Shown one piece after another: positions 7,940 to 18,433 of a stretch of 64,000 nt of DNA. This DNA is from Megasphaera stantonii. GTDB lineage: Bacteria; Bacillota; Negativicutes; Veillonellales; Megasphaeraceae. Numbering within the stretch: position 1 is the first letter of the stretch; each line of letters opens with the position of its first letter. The stretch is taken from NCBI RefSeq assembly GCF_003367905.1, contig NZ_CP029462.1:1426001-1490000 (forward strand). Reading direction: 5' to 3'. The notes beneath the pieces were generated by a model. That model saw nothing but the letters and a program-made list of their open reading frames with translations, did no database searches and was not told the origin of the DNA. A program made the translations under genes and the position numbers.

Positions 7940-8698
7940 TTACCACCAGGGGCCTACACCGATTCCGATGCCGCCGCCATGATGCCAGCCGCTGCCCCAT
8001 CCTACGCCGATACCAATGCCGACGGAGGGGCTCATGCCTCTGTCGCGGCCGTCGTCGGCCGTATCGATAATGGAGACGGTTTCCGTAAAAGTGCGCGTCG
8101 CCGAGCCGATCTTCAAGTCGACGACGATGTCCGTCTTGCCGGCGCTGACGGGGACGATATTCATCTTATCGGAGATTTGCGCCACGTTGGCGTTCAAGCT
8201 GGTCAGCTTGATGTCGTAGGGGAGCATGCCCGGCACGTGAACCCGGATGATGCCGTAGCTGCCCAAGGCGATTTTCTTGGGATAGACGACGATTTCCGTC
8301 TTTTTCAGCAGATTTTCTGCGCTGCCGTAAATCATCACCGCGTCGCCTGTCGGGTCGAGACGCCATACGCAGCTTTCATCCTTGGCGAAGAAATAATTTC
8401 CCTTCTGAACGTGCGTATTCGTATCGTAGGCTTTGACGTGATAAAAATAGTCGTGAGTCAGCTTCTTTTCAATTCGGAAATAATAGTCTCCCGAAAGGCC
8501 CGACGCCTCGGAAGGAAGATTTTGCAGAAGGGCTGTAATTTTATCATACGTACTGCCCTTCGTAATGTAGTAGTCGTCCAATGTTTCCATACGGACCGAC
8601 GGGTCGATCTGTACGGCTGCCCCTGCCGGCGCAGCGGCAAAGGCGGAGAAGCTGCCTAAGCAGCACAATACGCTGAGTACTAACGCAGGCCATTTCAT
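7940..8698 (-). CDS. Exported protein with a Gly/His/Trp-rich C-terminal tail
   Basis: The 252-residue product has a signal peptide (MKWPALVLSVLCCLG..., probable cleavage after the AFAAAPAGA region, about residue 27). The mature part has an N-terminal alpha/beta region (residues 30-130) and a likely Ig-like or Big-type beta domain (about 140-215: VVYPKKIALGSYGIIRVHVP, VSAGKTDIVV). It ends in a low-complexity tail of GIGIGVGWG repeats with a His pair and a terminal Trp pair. No family is recognised. GGAGGG lies 8 bases before the ATG. The His/Gly tail could bind metal or associate with the envelope; this is inference only. Confidence 0.75.
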   Translation of the reverse strand: MKWPALVLSVLCCLGSFSAFAAAPAGAAVQIDPSVRMETLDDYYITKGSTYDKITALLQNLPSEASGLSGDYYFRIEKKLTHDYFYHVKAYDTNTHVQKGNYFFAKDESCVWRLDPTGDAVMIYGSAENLLKKTEIVVYPKKIALGSYGIIRVHVPGMLPYDIKLTSLNANVAQISDKMNIVPVSAGKTDIVVDLKIGSATRTFTETVSIIDTADDGRDRGMSPSVGIGIGVGWGSGWHHGGGIGIGVGPWW

Positions 8699-8728
8699 AC
8701 AAAATCCCTCCTTTAACGAAGCATAGAA

Positions 8729-9889
8729 TTACCGTTTCATGCAATGAATACCTTCCAGACGGTTCAGCGCTTCATAGAGCGTTTCGTCCTTGACGGCAAA
8801 TTGAAGGCGGACAAGGTTGTGTACGTCTTCGTGGAAAAAGGTCGAGCCGGGCACGAGGGCTACGCCCAGTTTCCGGATCAAGTCCTCGCAGAAGGCCGTA
8901 TCGTCGTCGTAGCCGTATTCCGAAATATCCATCAGCATGTAAAAGGCCCCCTGAGGCACGTTGTGGGGAATGCCGATGGCGTCGAGGCCCTTCATGACGA
9001 TGTCGCGCTTCTTCGTATATACTTCCCGCAGCCCTTCGTAATAGGACCGGTCGAAGCCGAGGCTGGTCACAGCCGCTTCCTGGAGCGGGCTCGGCGCGCT
9101 GATGGTCATGAACATGTGGAGCTGCCGCAGCGCTGCGGCCAGATGAGGCGGCGCGAAGATGTAGCCGACGCGCCATCCCGTAATCGAATAGGTCTTCGAC
9201 AAGGAACCGCAAGATATGGTCCGTTCGTACATGCCCGGCAAATTGGAAAAGTACGTATATTCCGTCGGCTTGTACACGATGTGCTCGTATACTTCGTCGA
9301 CGATGGCGAAGGCGTCGTATTTCTGCACCAGGCCGGCTATGATTTCCAGCTCGGCCTTAGAAAATACCTTGCCGCAGGGATTGGACGGATTGCAGAGGAT
9401 GATCGCCTTCGGATGCTGCCGGAAGGCGTCTTCCAACACGTCGGCGTCGAAGGTGAAGTCCGGCTGGCCGAGAGGCACGTAAAGGGGCTCGCCGCCGGCC
9501 AGCAGCACGTCCGTGCCGTAGGCTTCGTAAAAGGGCGAAAATACGACGACCTTATCGCCTGGGTCGACGAGGGCCATCATCGTCGTCATCAGGGCCTCCG
9601 TGCCGCCGCAGGTGACGATGACTTCCTGTTCCGGGTCCAGCGTCTGGCCGGCGAAGGTCTGACGGTAGTTCGCCAAAGCCTGCCGCAGGTTCTGCGCGCC
9701 GCTGTCAATACTGTATTGGTGCGGCCCCTGGGAGGCTATGTCCTTCAGGCGGTTCCGCAGGGCTTCCGGCGGGGGAAAATCGGGAAAGCCTTCCGATAAG
9801 TTAATCGCCTCGTACGTTTCGGCCATGTGGGAGATTCTGGCAATGGCCGATTCGGAAAACAAGGAAATTCGTTTCGATATATTCGGCAT
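8729..9889 (-). CDS. PLP-dependent class I/II aminotransferase
   Basis: This fold-type I aminotransferase (386 residues) transfers amino groups to 2-oxoacids in the cytoplasm. The Schiff-base lysine is in SGSLSKTYSITGWRVGY form (CGSLSKTYSITGWRVGY). Other family marks are the NPSNPCGKVFSK loop, the IVDEVYEHIVY strand with its Asp, and the C-terminal Arg in LVRLQFA. The pattern is closest to methionine or kynurenine aminotransferase (YbdL-like) enzymes, but the substrate cannot be fixed from sequence. I take ATG 9889 as the start, since AGGAGG precedes it by 8 bases; a GTG two codons earlier is too close to that site. It follows gyrB by 12 bases and may share its transcript. Confidence 0.9.
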   Translation of the reverse strand: MPNISKRISLFSESAIARISHMAETYEAINLSEGFPDFPPPEALRNRLKDIASQGPHQYSIDSGAQNLRQALANYRQTFAGQTLDPEQEVIVTCGGTEALMTTMMALVDPGDKVVVFSPFYEAYGTDVLLAGGEPLYVPLGQPDFTFDADVLEDAFRQHPKAIILCNPSNPCGKVFSKAELEIIAGLVQKYDAFAIVDEVYEHIVYKPTEYTYFSNLPGMYERTISCGSLSKTYSITGWRVGYIFAPPHLAAALRQLHMFMTISAPSPLQEAAVTSLGFDRSYYEGLREVYTKKRDIVMKGLDAIGIPHNVPQGAFYMLMDISEYGYDDDTAFCEDLIRKLGVALVPGSTFFHEDVHNLVRLQFAVKDETLYEALNRLEGIHCMKR

Positions 9890-9901
9890 AGACACATCCT
9901 C

Positions 9902-11848
<1,947 letters not shown>

Positions 11849-11890
11849 TTAACATCTTATTATACAGCAAATCCCCCTGGGATAGCTAGT

Positions 11891-12157
11891 TTACAATCGC
11901 TGCACGGGCCCCTTTGACGAAAACAGCCGCTTGTACCGCCCGATAATCGTTTCCAGCGTAATGGGCGAAGCGTAAATGCATTCCTCCGTTACGATGTAGC
12001 AGCGAATCTGCCCTTCGTCCATGCCGTCGAGCAGCACGAGGGGGCGGTAATACTGCCGCAGCGGGTTCGACTTGTTCATCTTTCGCGGATGGGCCTTGAA
12101 CATCGCGACAATGCGGCGTATATCAATCATTTTCTGTCCGCCTATGTGAAGATACAT
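11891..12157 (-). CDS. remB: RemB/YaaB-like DUF370-type protein
   Basis: The 88-residue protein sits exactly where Bacillus subtilis has remB (yaaB), between recF and gyrB. It has the family features MYLHIGG at the start, RRIVAMF near residue 15, and YIVTEECIYASPITLETI in the second half. RemB-like proteins are small DNA-binding or regulatory proteins linked to matrix gene control in Bacillus; the role here is unknown. The start follows CAGGAG, and the gene overlaps the 3-prime end of the DUF721 gene by 35 bases, which suggests translational coupling. Confidence 0.85.
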   Translation of the reverse strand: MYLHIGGQKMIDIRRIVAMFKAHPRKMNKSNPLRQYYRPLVLLDGMDEGQIRCYIVTEECIYASPITLETIIGRYKRLFSSKGPVQRL

Positions 12158-13031
12158 CGCTTTTTCTCCTGTATTTTTCCGTTAAATTGCGAATAAACGC
12201 GTCGGTCATCTCCGTCGGGTTCCGCCGCGTAATCAGCAGGGCCAGCATCATATCGTCTTCCGGCGTGTCGCAGCCGTGGTAAATGCGCTCCATGTATTTA
12301 TAAATGCACTCGCGCCGCACCTCGTTGTACAATTCCTCGTACAGCCGTTCCTCGTCTCCGATCATGCCGTAAGCCTTCAATTCGTCCAGCGTCAGCCAGG
12401 GCATGTCCATAACCGTGGCATAGACGGCTTTTTTCTTTTCCTGACGGGCCCGGAGCCGGCAGATAAAGCACAGCTCCTCGCCCTTTTCCAGCCACCGCCC
12501 GCACGACGGGCACTGCCGGACTCCTGCTGCCTGGTACGCCGTCTGCCGTTTCGCCTGGGCGAAGCGCAGCTGGGCCATTTTTTCCTGGATGGCCTCGGGA
12601 AGGGCCGCCGTCTCCTGCCGGATGCGCCGCACCGTTTCTTCCGAAAGCCGCGCGTTCCCCACGCGTACAGCAAAGCCTTCCTCTTCTTCCCCTGCAGTAT
12701 TGGCGTACGTAACGGCTGGGGGCTTTCGGCCGCTCCGCACGAAACGGATGTCCGTGACGAAGGGTTCCTTGATATACTCGTTGATGGCCTCAATGATCTT
12801 TTTCTTGTACATGAACAGCTGGTTCATCCATACGGAATTCAGCACGGCTACCTGTACGACGGACTCGTCGAAGCCCTGAATATAGGAGTATTTGGCAATT
12901 TGAGGGCCGACGATGGTCTTCCAGTCCAGCTTCGCCTGATACAGCTTATAGGGGACGAGAAGCCGGTTCCGTTCCAATATTTTGGGAATGGAAAGGCCAG
13001 CCTTCTCCATCTTATGATTCCGTTCCTCCAT
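12123..13031 (-). CDS. DUF721 (DciA-like) protein with zinc-ribbon insertion
   Basis: The N-terminal about 100 residues carry the DUF721/DciA pattern (LDWKTIVGPQIAKYS, then VVQVAVLNSVWMNQLFMYKKKIIEAIN). DciA proteins help load the replicative helicase in bacteria that lack DnaC/DnaI; the position beside recF and dnaA fits a replication role. At 302 residues this is about double the length of a minimal DUF721 protein. A CPSCGRW...CFIC pair near residues 174-192 looks like a small zinc ribbon, followed by a helical tail of unknown function. The gene overlaps recF by 20 bases and remB by 35. Confidence 0.8.
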   Translation of the reverse strand: MEERNHKMEKAGLSIPKILERNRLLVPYKLYQAKLDWKTIVGPQIAKYSYIQGFDESVVQVAVLNSVWMNQLFMYKKKIIEAINEYIKEPFVTDIRFVRSGRKPPAVTYANTAGEEEEGFAVRVGNARLSEETVRRIRQETAALPEAIQEKMAQLRFAQAKRQTAYQAAGVRQCPSCGRWLEKGEELCFICRLRARQEKKKAVYATVMDMPWLTLDELKAYGMIGDEERLYEELYNEVRRECIYKYMERIYHGCDTPEDDMMLALLITRRNPTEMTDAFIRNLTEKYRRKSDVSSHRRTEND

Positions 13032-14121
13032 GGGATATTACCTTTCCCTGCGCGATGCAGATATGACAGCAGCCGGCCATGGATTCGAAAATCAGCGGCT
13101 CTGTCGTCGTAATAAAGGTCTGTATCCGGCCGCGCACAAAATCCAGCAGGGCCTGACGGCGGCCGGCGTCGAGCTCGCTCATCACGTCGTCCAGCAGCAG
13201 GACGGGATACTCGCCCGTTTCGGACTTCATATATTCCAGCTCCGACAGCTTGAGGGCCAGCACGGCCGTCCGCTGCTGCCCCTGGGAGCCGTATTTTTTT
13301 AAATCGGCTCCGCCTACAGCCAGGGCCAGGTCGTCCCGATGAGGTCCTATCGACGTGGACATGCGGTATATGTCGTCCTGCCGGTGCTCCTGCAGCAGGT
13401 CGTAGTACCGCTGAGCGTCGGTAATGCCTCCCGCCCCGTCGCCGTAGGGCTGCACGTAATCCATCGTCAGCAGCTCTGATCCGCCCGTCAGGCGGCGGTG
13501 AATGACGCCGGCCAGAAAGCTCATCTTCCGCAGGGCGTTGAGGCGCCTCCGCACGATTGCGGCGGCGAAGGAAGCAATCTGCCGGTCCCATTCCTCCAGC
13601 GACGCCCCGCCTTCGTACTTCAACTGCTTCAGCAGCAGGTTCCGCTGCGATACGGCCCGGTTATACTGCAGCAGCAGGCGGTAGTAGGCCGGATTGACCT
13701 GGGATATTTCCATATCCATAAACCGCCGCCGCAGGGACGGGCTGCCCTTGATCAGCTGCAGGTCTTCCGGTGAAAACAAGACTTCGTTCAGCGTCCCTAC
13801 CAATTCTTTCTGGGGGACCTTCGTCTCGTTGACCCATAATTCCTTTTTGCTCGTCTTCGATAAGATAACCTTGATCTGCTGGGCGACGCCGCTGCGGACA
13901 AAATCCAGGATGACGCTGCCTTCGCCGCAGTCCCATTGAATCAAGTCCATGTCGGCTATCCCTTTATAGGATTTCCCTATACCTCCCAGGTACAAGGCTT
14001 CCAGCAAATTCGTCTTACCTTGTCCATTCTGGCCGTACAACAAGATAATAGACTTGGGAAAGGTTATCGTTTCCTGTGTATAATTTCTGAATTGATGAAG
14101 CCGTACAGACTGTATATTCAT
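13012..14121 (-). CDS. recF: DNA repair and recombination protein RecF
   Basis: RecF loads RecA at gaps through RecOR. The 369-residue SMC-like ATPase shows the Walker A motif LLYGQNGQGKTNLLEALY near residue 30, the signature SGxxQ-type region GSQGQQRTAVLALKLSELEY, and the Walker B/D-loop LLLDDVMSELDAGRRQALL. The length is normal. It is 2 bases from the S4-domain gene upstream and overlaps the DUF721 gene downstream, so the origin block is translated as a tightly packed operon. Confidence 0.97.
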   Translation of the reverse strand: MNIQSVRLHQFRNYTQETITFPKSIILLYGQNGQGKTNLLEALYLGGIGKSYKGIADMDLIQWDCGEGSVILDFVRSGVAQQIKVILSKTSKKELWVNETKVPQKELVGTLNEVLFSPEDLQLIKGSPSLRRRFMDMEISQVNPAYYRLLLQYNRAVSQRNLLLKQLKYEGGASLEEWDRQIASFAAAIVRRRLNALRKMSFLAGVIHRRLTGGSELLTMDYVQPYGDGAGGITDAQRYYDLLQEHRQDDIYRMSTSIGPHRDDLALAVGGADLKKYGSQGQQRTAVLALKLSELEYMKSETGEYPVLLLDDVMSELDAGRRQALLDFVRGRIQTFITTTEPLIFESMAGCCHICIAQGKVISHGGTES

Positions 14122-14123
14122 AC

Positions 14124-14339
14124 TTATGCACCAACGATTTCATACGTCCCGATGCCCTTGATTTCTACGATGTCGCCGACATGAAGCTTTTTCCGCTTTG
14201 CCGAGCACAGTTCGCCGTTGACAAAAATCCGCTGTTCGTCCAGCAAAAAGCGGATTTCGCCGCCGCTCTGCAAGATGCTGGCCCACTTTAAAAACTGGTC
14301 CAGCTGTATCATTTCCGTTTCAATTTTTACTTTTTCCAT
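14124..14339 (-). CDS. S4-domain RNA-binding protein YaaA
   Basis: This 71-residue protein lies between dnaN and recF, the classic position of YaaA (RlbA). It has the S4 pattern: LDQFLKWASILQSGGEIRFLLDEQRIFVNGELCSAKRKKL followed by a GDIVEI strand, as in ribosome-associated S4 proteins. Its ATG overlaps the dnaN stop codon, which implies translational coupling. YaaA proteins have been linked to 50S ribosome assembly; no further function can be read here. Confidence 0.92.
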   Translation of the reverse strand: MEKVKIETEMIQLDQFLKWASILQSGGEIRFLLDEQRIFVNGELCSAKRKKLHVGDIVEIKGIGTYEIVGA

Positions 14340-15454
14340 TATTTTGTCCTCATCGGCGTCACGACGAATACGCTCGCTTCGTTCCCTTTATCCTGTACCA
14401 GCATGGGGCTGTTTTGCCGCGTATTTAACACGACTTCGTCGTCGTGGCAGTGTTTTAAAATATCTAAAATAAACTTGCCGTTAAAGGAAATTTCCAACGG
14501 CTCCCCGGTCATTTGGCAGGCTACGTAGTCTTCGATGGTGCCGTAATCGGGGTTCTGGCTCATGAGATGGATTTCCCCGTCACCGAATACGAAGTTGATG
14601 ACGTTGTACTGAGCGTCTTTGGCAACGATGGAAGCTCGTTCAACGGCTCCCGTAAATTCGCTGCGGCCGACGGTGATGCTGCACTGGAAGTCCGTCGGGA
14701 TGACGCGGCGGTAGTTGGGGAATTCCCCTTCGATCAGGCGGGTGCGGATGTAGACGTTGCCGAACTTAATGGCCAAATAGCTGCGGACCGCCGTAATTTC
14801 CACCGGTTCGGGAATGTCCGTCGGCAGCTGGCGGGAAATTTCCGTGAGAAGCCTGCTGGGAATGACTGCCTGGAGGGGATTTTCAATCGGCGTATCCAGA
14901 GGCGCCGTCTTCAGCGCCAGCCGGTGGGTGTCCGTAGCGACCATGGAAATCGTATCGCCCTGCACATCCAAATAGGTGCCCATAAAGATGGGACGGGCTA
15001 CGTCTGTCGCGCAGGCGTAAGACGTATTGTCGATCAAATCCTTTAAGACGACGCTGGTCGTCGTAAAGTGGGAATAGCCGTTTTCCAGGATTTCCACTTC
15101 GTTGAAGTCGTTGGGATTCATGGTCAGGCATTCGAATTTCAGCTTGCCGCCTTTGATGATCATCTGAGTGTCGGCGTCTTTTTTGGTGATTTCAATTTCA
15201 TCGCTGGGAAGCTTGCGCGTCAGCTCCATCAAGTAGGGATTGGCCACAAAGGCTTCGCCTTTTTCTTCGATGATGCCGGGAACGATGGTTTTTATTCCCA
15301 TGTCGTAGTCGTTGGCCTGAAATTCGATTACGTCGTTCATGGCCTTGATAAGCAGGCCGTTTTCTGAGGTCAGGTTGTTGTTTTTATTCTGGGCGACCTT
15401 TTGGACGGTCTGAAGGCCTTTATTTAAATCTTCCTTTTTTAAGATAAGTTTCAT
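14339..15454 (-). CDS. dnaN: DNA polymerase III beta subunit (sliding clamp)
   Basis: The clamp tethers DNA polymerase to the template. The 371-residue product shows the family start MKLILKKEDLNKGLQTVQK, the NPYLMELTRKLPSDEIEI segment, IGTYLDV-like and ATDTHRLALK motifs, EGEFPNYRRVIP, and a C-terminus ending VTPMRTK (family VMPMRL). It is downstream of dnaA, separated by a 225-base gap that holds the origin unwinding module. Confidence 0.98.
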   Translation of the reverse strand: MKLILKKEDLNKGLQTVQKVAQNKNNNLTSENGLLIKAMNDVIEFQANDYDMGIKTIVPGIIEEKGEAFVANPYLMELTRKLPSDEIEITKKDADTQMIIKGGKLKFECLTMNPNDFNEVEILENGYSHFTTTSVVLKDLIDNTSYACATDVARPIFMGTYLDVQGDTISMVATDTHRLALKTAPLDTPIENPLQAVIPSRLLTEISRQLPTDIPEPVEITAVRSYLAIKFGNVYIRTRLIEGEFPNYRRVIPTDFQCSITVGRSEFTGAVERASIVAKDAQYNVINFVFGDGEIHLMSQNPDYGTIEDYVACQMTGEPLEISFNGKFILDILKHCHDDEVVLNTRQNSPMLVQDKGNEASVFVVTPMRTK

Positions 15455-15501
15455 GGGTGTATCCCCTTTTCTGCGTTTAGTTTTTTAATTGAAGTAAGTT
15501 A

Positions 15502-15538
15502 AAAGAGTAGAAGAAGTAGTAGTAGAGGGTGTGGATAG
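15502..15538 (+). other. oriC unwinding module: DnaA-trios beside a DnaA box
   Basis: On the plus strand six trinucleotides TAG-AAG-AAG-TAG-TAG-TAG (15508-15525) are followed by AGGG and then the DnaA-box-like TGTGGATAG (15530-15538). Read 3-prime to 5-prime away from the box this is GAT-GAT-GAT-GAA-GAA-GAT, as in the DnaA-trio element of Bacillus subtilis. The order box, GC patch, trios, then AT-rich DNA (15481-15500) toward dnaN is the known basal unwinding layout. Confidence 0.8.
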
Positions 15539-15582
15539 TGTGGAAAACTGGGGAAAACTCTGAATTTTCAGCTATGCACAGC

Positions 15583-15658
15583 TGTGTATAACCTGTGTAT
15601 AACTCATGCCTGCCTATCCACAAATTCACTTTTCTTCCGCAAATTTTCGCTGTCCACA
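15583..15658. other. DnaA-box cluster in the dnaA-dnaN gap
   Basis: Two TGTGTATAA boxes lie at 15583-15591 and 15594-15602 (reverse of TTATACACA), 11 bases apart and so on the same helical face. CTATCCACA is at 15614-15622 and a weaker CTGTCCACA at 15650-15658. Together with the DnaA-trios they form the dnaN-side part of a bipartite oriC. Confidence 0.8.
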
Positions 15659-15679
15659 AACTATCTACAGACTATGCAC

Positions 15680-17155
15680 TTACTTGTCCACGTCTAAAAT
15701 CTTCTCTTTCAGCCGCTCGATCATTTCCTTGAAGGTGTCGCTGTCGTTCATCATCTTGGTAATTTTTTCGCAGGCGTGCATGACCGTCGTATGATCGCGG
15801 CCGCTGAAGGCCGTGCCGATGTGAGGGTACGTGTTCCCTGTCAGCTCGCGGCATAAGTACATAGCTACCTGCCGGGCCAAAGCGATATTTTTCGTCCGCT
15901 TCTTGCCCATGAGCTCGTTGTAGTTTACGCTGTAAAACCGGCAGACCGAACTGGTGATTTCGTCGATGGTGATGTACTTCTTTTCTTCCTTTTCCGCAAC
16001 CAGGTATTTCAGGGCCCGCTGCGTCAGCGACAAGGTCACGTCGTTTTTTTCAATGGAAGCCATAGACAGGACGTTGTTGTACGCGCCGTACAGGTCGCGG
16101 ATATTGTCGCTGACGTTGGCGGCGATGTAGTTGATGGCGTCCTTGTCGATGTTGATTTTTTCCTTTTGGGCCCAGGTCCGCAGAATCGCCGTCCGCGTTT
16201 CCAGATCCGGCGGCTCGATGCCCGTCACCGTGCCGCTCTGGAAGCGCGAGCGCAGGCGGTCTTCCAGGCTTTTAATATCCAGGGGCGGCCGGTCGCTGGT
16301 AAATACCATCTGCTTTTGACCCTGATAGAGCTTGTTGAAGGTGTGGAAAAACTCTTCCTTCGAGCTGTCCTTGTCGCCCTGTCCTAAGAACTGGATATCG
16401 TCGACGAGGAGGACGTCGATGTTGCGGTACTGCTGGCGGAAGTTTTCCGTGTTTTTATCCTGTATGGCCTGGATGAAATCGTTGACGAAGTCTTCGCTCG
16501 TAATGCAGCGCAGGCGCATGTGGGGGAAGTTTTTCAGAATCTGGTGGCCGATGGCGTGCATGAGGTGGGTCTTGCCCAGGCCGCTGCCGCCGTATATATA
16601 TAAGGGATTATATTTCTTGGCCGGCGCTTCCGCCACGCTGGCGGCGATGGAATAGGCGATGCGGTTGCTGTTGCCGACGATGAAATTGTCGAAGGTATAA
16701 TTGGGAATGAGGTTGTCTTCCGTCGTCGGTTCTTCCGGCGGCGGCGAGATCGATTCGTTCGCTTCCTTGACCATGACGGCCTTCGGCTCGGGCTCCGCCT
16801 TTTTCTTTGGCGGCGCTTTCGGCAAGTCTTCGTCGGAAAACAGAGTGTCCTTATATAAATCGTCCGTTTCCGCTGGCTTTGCCGGTTCCGCGGCGGGGGC
16901 GTTCATATCTTCCAACTTGACCGTCGTAGGCCTCCCCGTGACGGCTTCGGCGGCTTCGTTGAGCTGATCGGCATAATTCTTATTGACGAAATTGCATACG
17001 AATTTCTGCGCCGCCGCCAGTACGAGGACGTCGTTTTCGTAGGACGTCGGGATGAGGGACGAGACGAACCACGTTTCGTAAATCGGTTTTGGCAGAACCT
17101 TTTTCAGCTGTTCCAGCATTCCCGCCCATAATGTAGCTAGATCCATTGATTCCAT
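15680..17155 (-). CDS. dnaA: Chromosomal replication initiator DnaA
   Basis: DnaA binds the DnaA boxes and opens oriC. I start at ATG 17155 (MESMDLATLW), after GGGAAGGA; the open frame extends 23 residues upstream but those look like origin DNA. This gives 491 residues: domain I (1-85), an unusually acidic and Pro/Lys-rich domain II linker (about 88-150), the AAA+ domain III with Walker A GGSGLGKTHLMHA and Walker B LLVDDIQFL, and domain IV with the DnaA-box-binding FSGRDHTTVMHACEKI. It is transcribed away from the rpmH side and flanked by DnaA boxes on both sides. Confidence 0.98.
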   Translation of the reverse strand: MESMDLATLWAGMLEQLKKVLPKPIYETWFVSSLIPTSYENDVLVLAAAQKFVCNFVNKNYADQLNEAAEAVTGRPTTVKLEDMNAPAAEPAKPAETDDLYKDTLFSDEDLPKAPPKKKAEPEPKAVMVKEANESISPPPEEPTTEDNLIPNYTFDNFIVGNSNRIAYSIAASVAEAPAKKYNPLYIYGGSGLGKTHLMHAIGHQILKNFPHMRLRCITSEDFVNDFIQAIQDKNTENFRQQYRNIDVLLVDDIQFLGQGDKDSSKEEFFHTFNKLYQGQKQMVFTSDRPPLDIKSLEDRLRSRFQSGTVTGIEPPDLETRTAILRTWAQKEKINIDKDAINYIAANVSDNIRDLYGAYNNVLSMASIEKNDVTLSLTQRALKYLVAEKEEKKYITIDEITSSVCRFYSVNYNELMGKKRTKNIALARQVAMYLCRELTGNTYPHIGTAFSGRDHTTVMHACEKITKMMNDSDTFKEMIERLKEKILDVDK

Positions 17156-17182
17156 AATAGCAAAGTCCTTCCCGCATAATAT

Positions 17183-17629
17183 TGTGGATATGTGCGTTGC
17201 AGCACAATGTGGATAAGTGCGCATTTAGAGGCTGAAAAAAGCGGAAACGCGATAAATATCGAATTTCCGGCCTGATTTTGATTTATCCACACATTGTGAA
17301 CAACCTGTTGATAACTGAACTTTTTATCCACACATCTGATTACATTGTACAACAAAATCCTCGAAAAATACATAGAAGCAGCTGAATTTGTCAAAAAATT
17401 CATAATGCCATTCTCTCTCGTCCTCTGTTCATACCGTAAACAGAATCCTTCTTCGCAAGGATGATTGGGGATATGTTTACGGCCATATTGTGGATATAGT
17501 GCATAACTCGATTTGAAAGAAGGGAGAAACGCTAGTATACACCTGGGCTTATAGGTATTTTCTACTTGTCCACATTTTGTGAACAACGTGTTGATAACTT
17601 GCCATGCTGTCCACAATGCATGTGGAAAC
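17183..17629. other. oriC: upstream DnaA-box region
   Basis: Between dnaA and rpmH are perfect boxes TGTGGATAA at 17208-17216 and TTATCCACA at 17283-17291 and 17324-17332. One-mismatch boxes are at 17183 and 17489 (TGTGGATAT), 17306 and 17589 (TGTTGATAA) and 17566 (TTGTCCACA), with weaker ones to 17629. The stretch is AT-rich and carries no convincing gene. With the dnaA-dnaN cluster it forms a two-part origin as in Bacillus subtilis and Helicobacter. Confidence 0.9.
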
Positions 17630-17776
17630 ATCTTTCCATGAGAATTTCCTCCCTCTGACAGCTTCAGTATAGCAAAGGGCGGCGACACCCTGTGCCGCCA
17701 TGTACAAACGGTATACGTTCACGACGCTGTCCCTATGACAAATGCGGCATCATCGCCGCGATTCCGGAAAAAACGA

Positions 17777-17805
17777 TTGACAGCCCTATCCTTTTTGAAT
17801 ATAAT
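17777..17805 (+). promoter_or_regulatory. Consensus promoter of rpmH
   Basis: TTGACA (17777-17782) and TATAAT (17800-17805) are separated by exactly 17 bases, 58 bases before the rpmH start. Both hexamers match the sigma-A consensus perfectly. Confidence 0.9.
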
Positions 17806-17862
17806 TATGCTGTTATGGTGTAAGTTCATCTACTGTTGATTGAGACAAAGGAGGTGCCTATC

Positions 17863-17997
17863 GTGAAACAGACATATCAGCCGAATACGCTGTGGAGAAA
17901 AAGAACGCACGGCTTCCGTGAAAGAATGAAAACCAAAGGCGGCCGCATGGTTTTGAAAAGACGCCGTTTGAAAGGCAGAAAGAGACTCTCCGCGTAA
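17863..17997 (+). CDS. rpmH: Ribosomal protein bL34
   Basis: This 44-residue basic protein reads [14 protein letters not shown], then HGFRERM, then [18 protein letters not shown], the complete bL34 signature. It starts with GTG, with AAAGGAGG 8 bases upstream. As in most bacteria it opens the rpmH-rnpA-yidD-yidC-jag operon leading away from oriC. It is too short for most ORF callers. Confidence 0.97.
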   Translation: MKQTYQPNTLWRKRTHGFRERMKTKGGRMVLKRRRLKGRKRLSA

Positions 17998-18009
17998 TTA
18001 TTACAAGAT

Positions 18010-18043
18010 GAACAGAAAAGTTCCGCTAAGGAATTTTTCTGTT
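18010..18043 (+). terminator. Hairpin between rpmH and rnpA
   Basis: GAACAGAAAA-TTCC pairs with GGAA-TTTTTCTGTTC. Its site just after rpmH suggests partial termination or mRNA processing, which would allow more bL34 than RnpA to be made. Confidence 0.5.
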
Positions 18044-18070
18044 CTTCTGGCATTTTCGGGACAATAACGT

Positions 18071-18433
18071 ATGTATGAGTTAAAAAAAGAAAAAAGGCTG
18101 TGCAAAAATCGGGAATATCAGGTTGTGTACCGACGGGGAAAATCCTATGTGAACCGCTTGGCCGTCTTGTACGTCTTGAAGCGGTCGCCTAAGCAGCCGG
18201 CCCGCATCGGCTTCGTAACGGGCAAGAAAATCGGCTGCGCCGTAGAGCGGAACCGCTGCCGGCGCCTGATGAAAGAGGTATACCGCCTTCATCAGTTCGA
18301 GCTGGCAAACGGCGTCGACTTGGTGCTTATCGGACGCAGCAGCCTGAAATACGCCGGATACGCCCAGGCGGAACGAAGCATCCTGCAGCTGTTCCGACAG
18401 GCCGGGATATTGCGAAAGAACGAGATGCCATGA
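18071..18433 (+). CDS. rnpA: Ribonuclease P protein component
   Basis: RnpA assists the RNase P RNA in maturing tRNA 5-prime ends. The 120-residue basic protein shows [22 protein letters not shown], then [28 protein letters not shown], the family RNR motif region. It overlaps yidD by 4 bases. The Shine-Dalgarno before this ATG is weak, which is common for rnpA after rpmH. Confidence 0.95.
   Translation: MYELKKEKRLCKNREYQVVYRRGKSYVNRLAVLYVLKRSPKQPARIGFVTGKKIGCAVERNRCRRLMKEVYRLHQFELANGVDLVLIGRSSLKYAGYAQAERSILQLFRQAGILRKNEMP

Noticed and set aside
17137-17688. 183-residue minus-strand frame upstream of dnaA
   Set aside because: It covers the DnaA-box region; codon use and repeats fit origin DNA, and the true dnaA start is at 17155.
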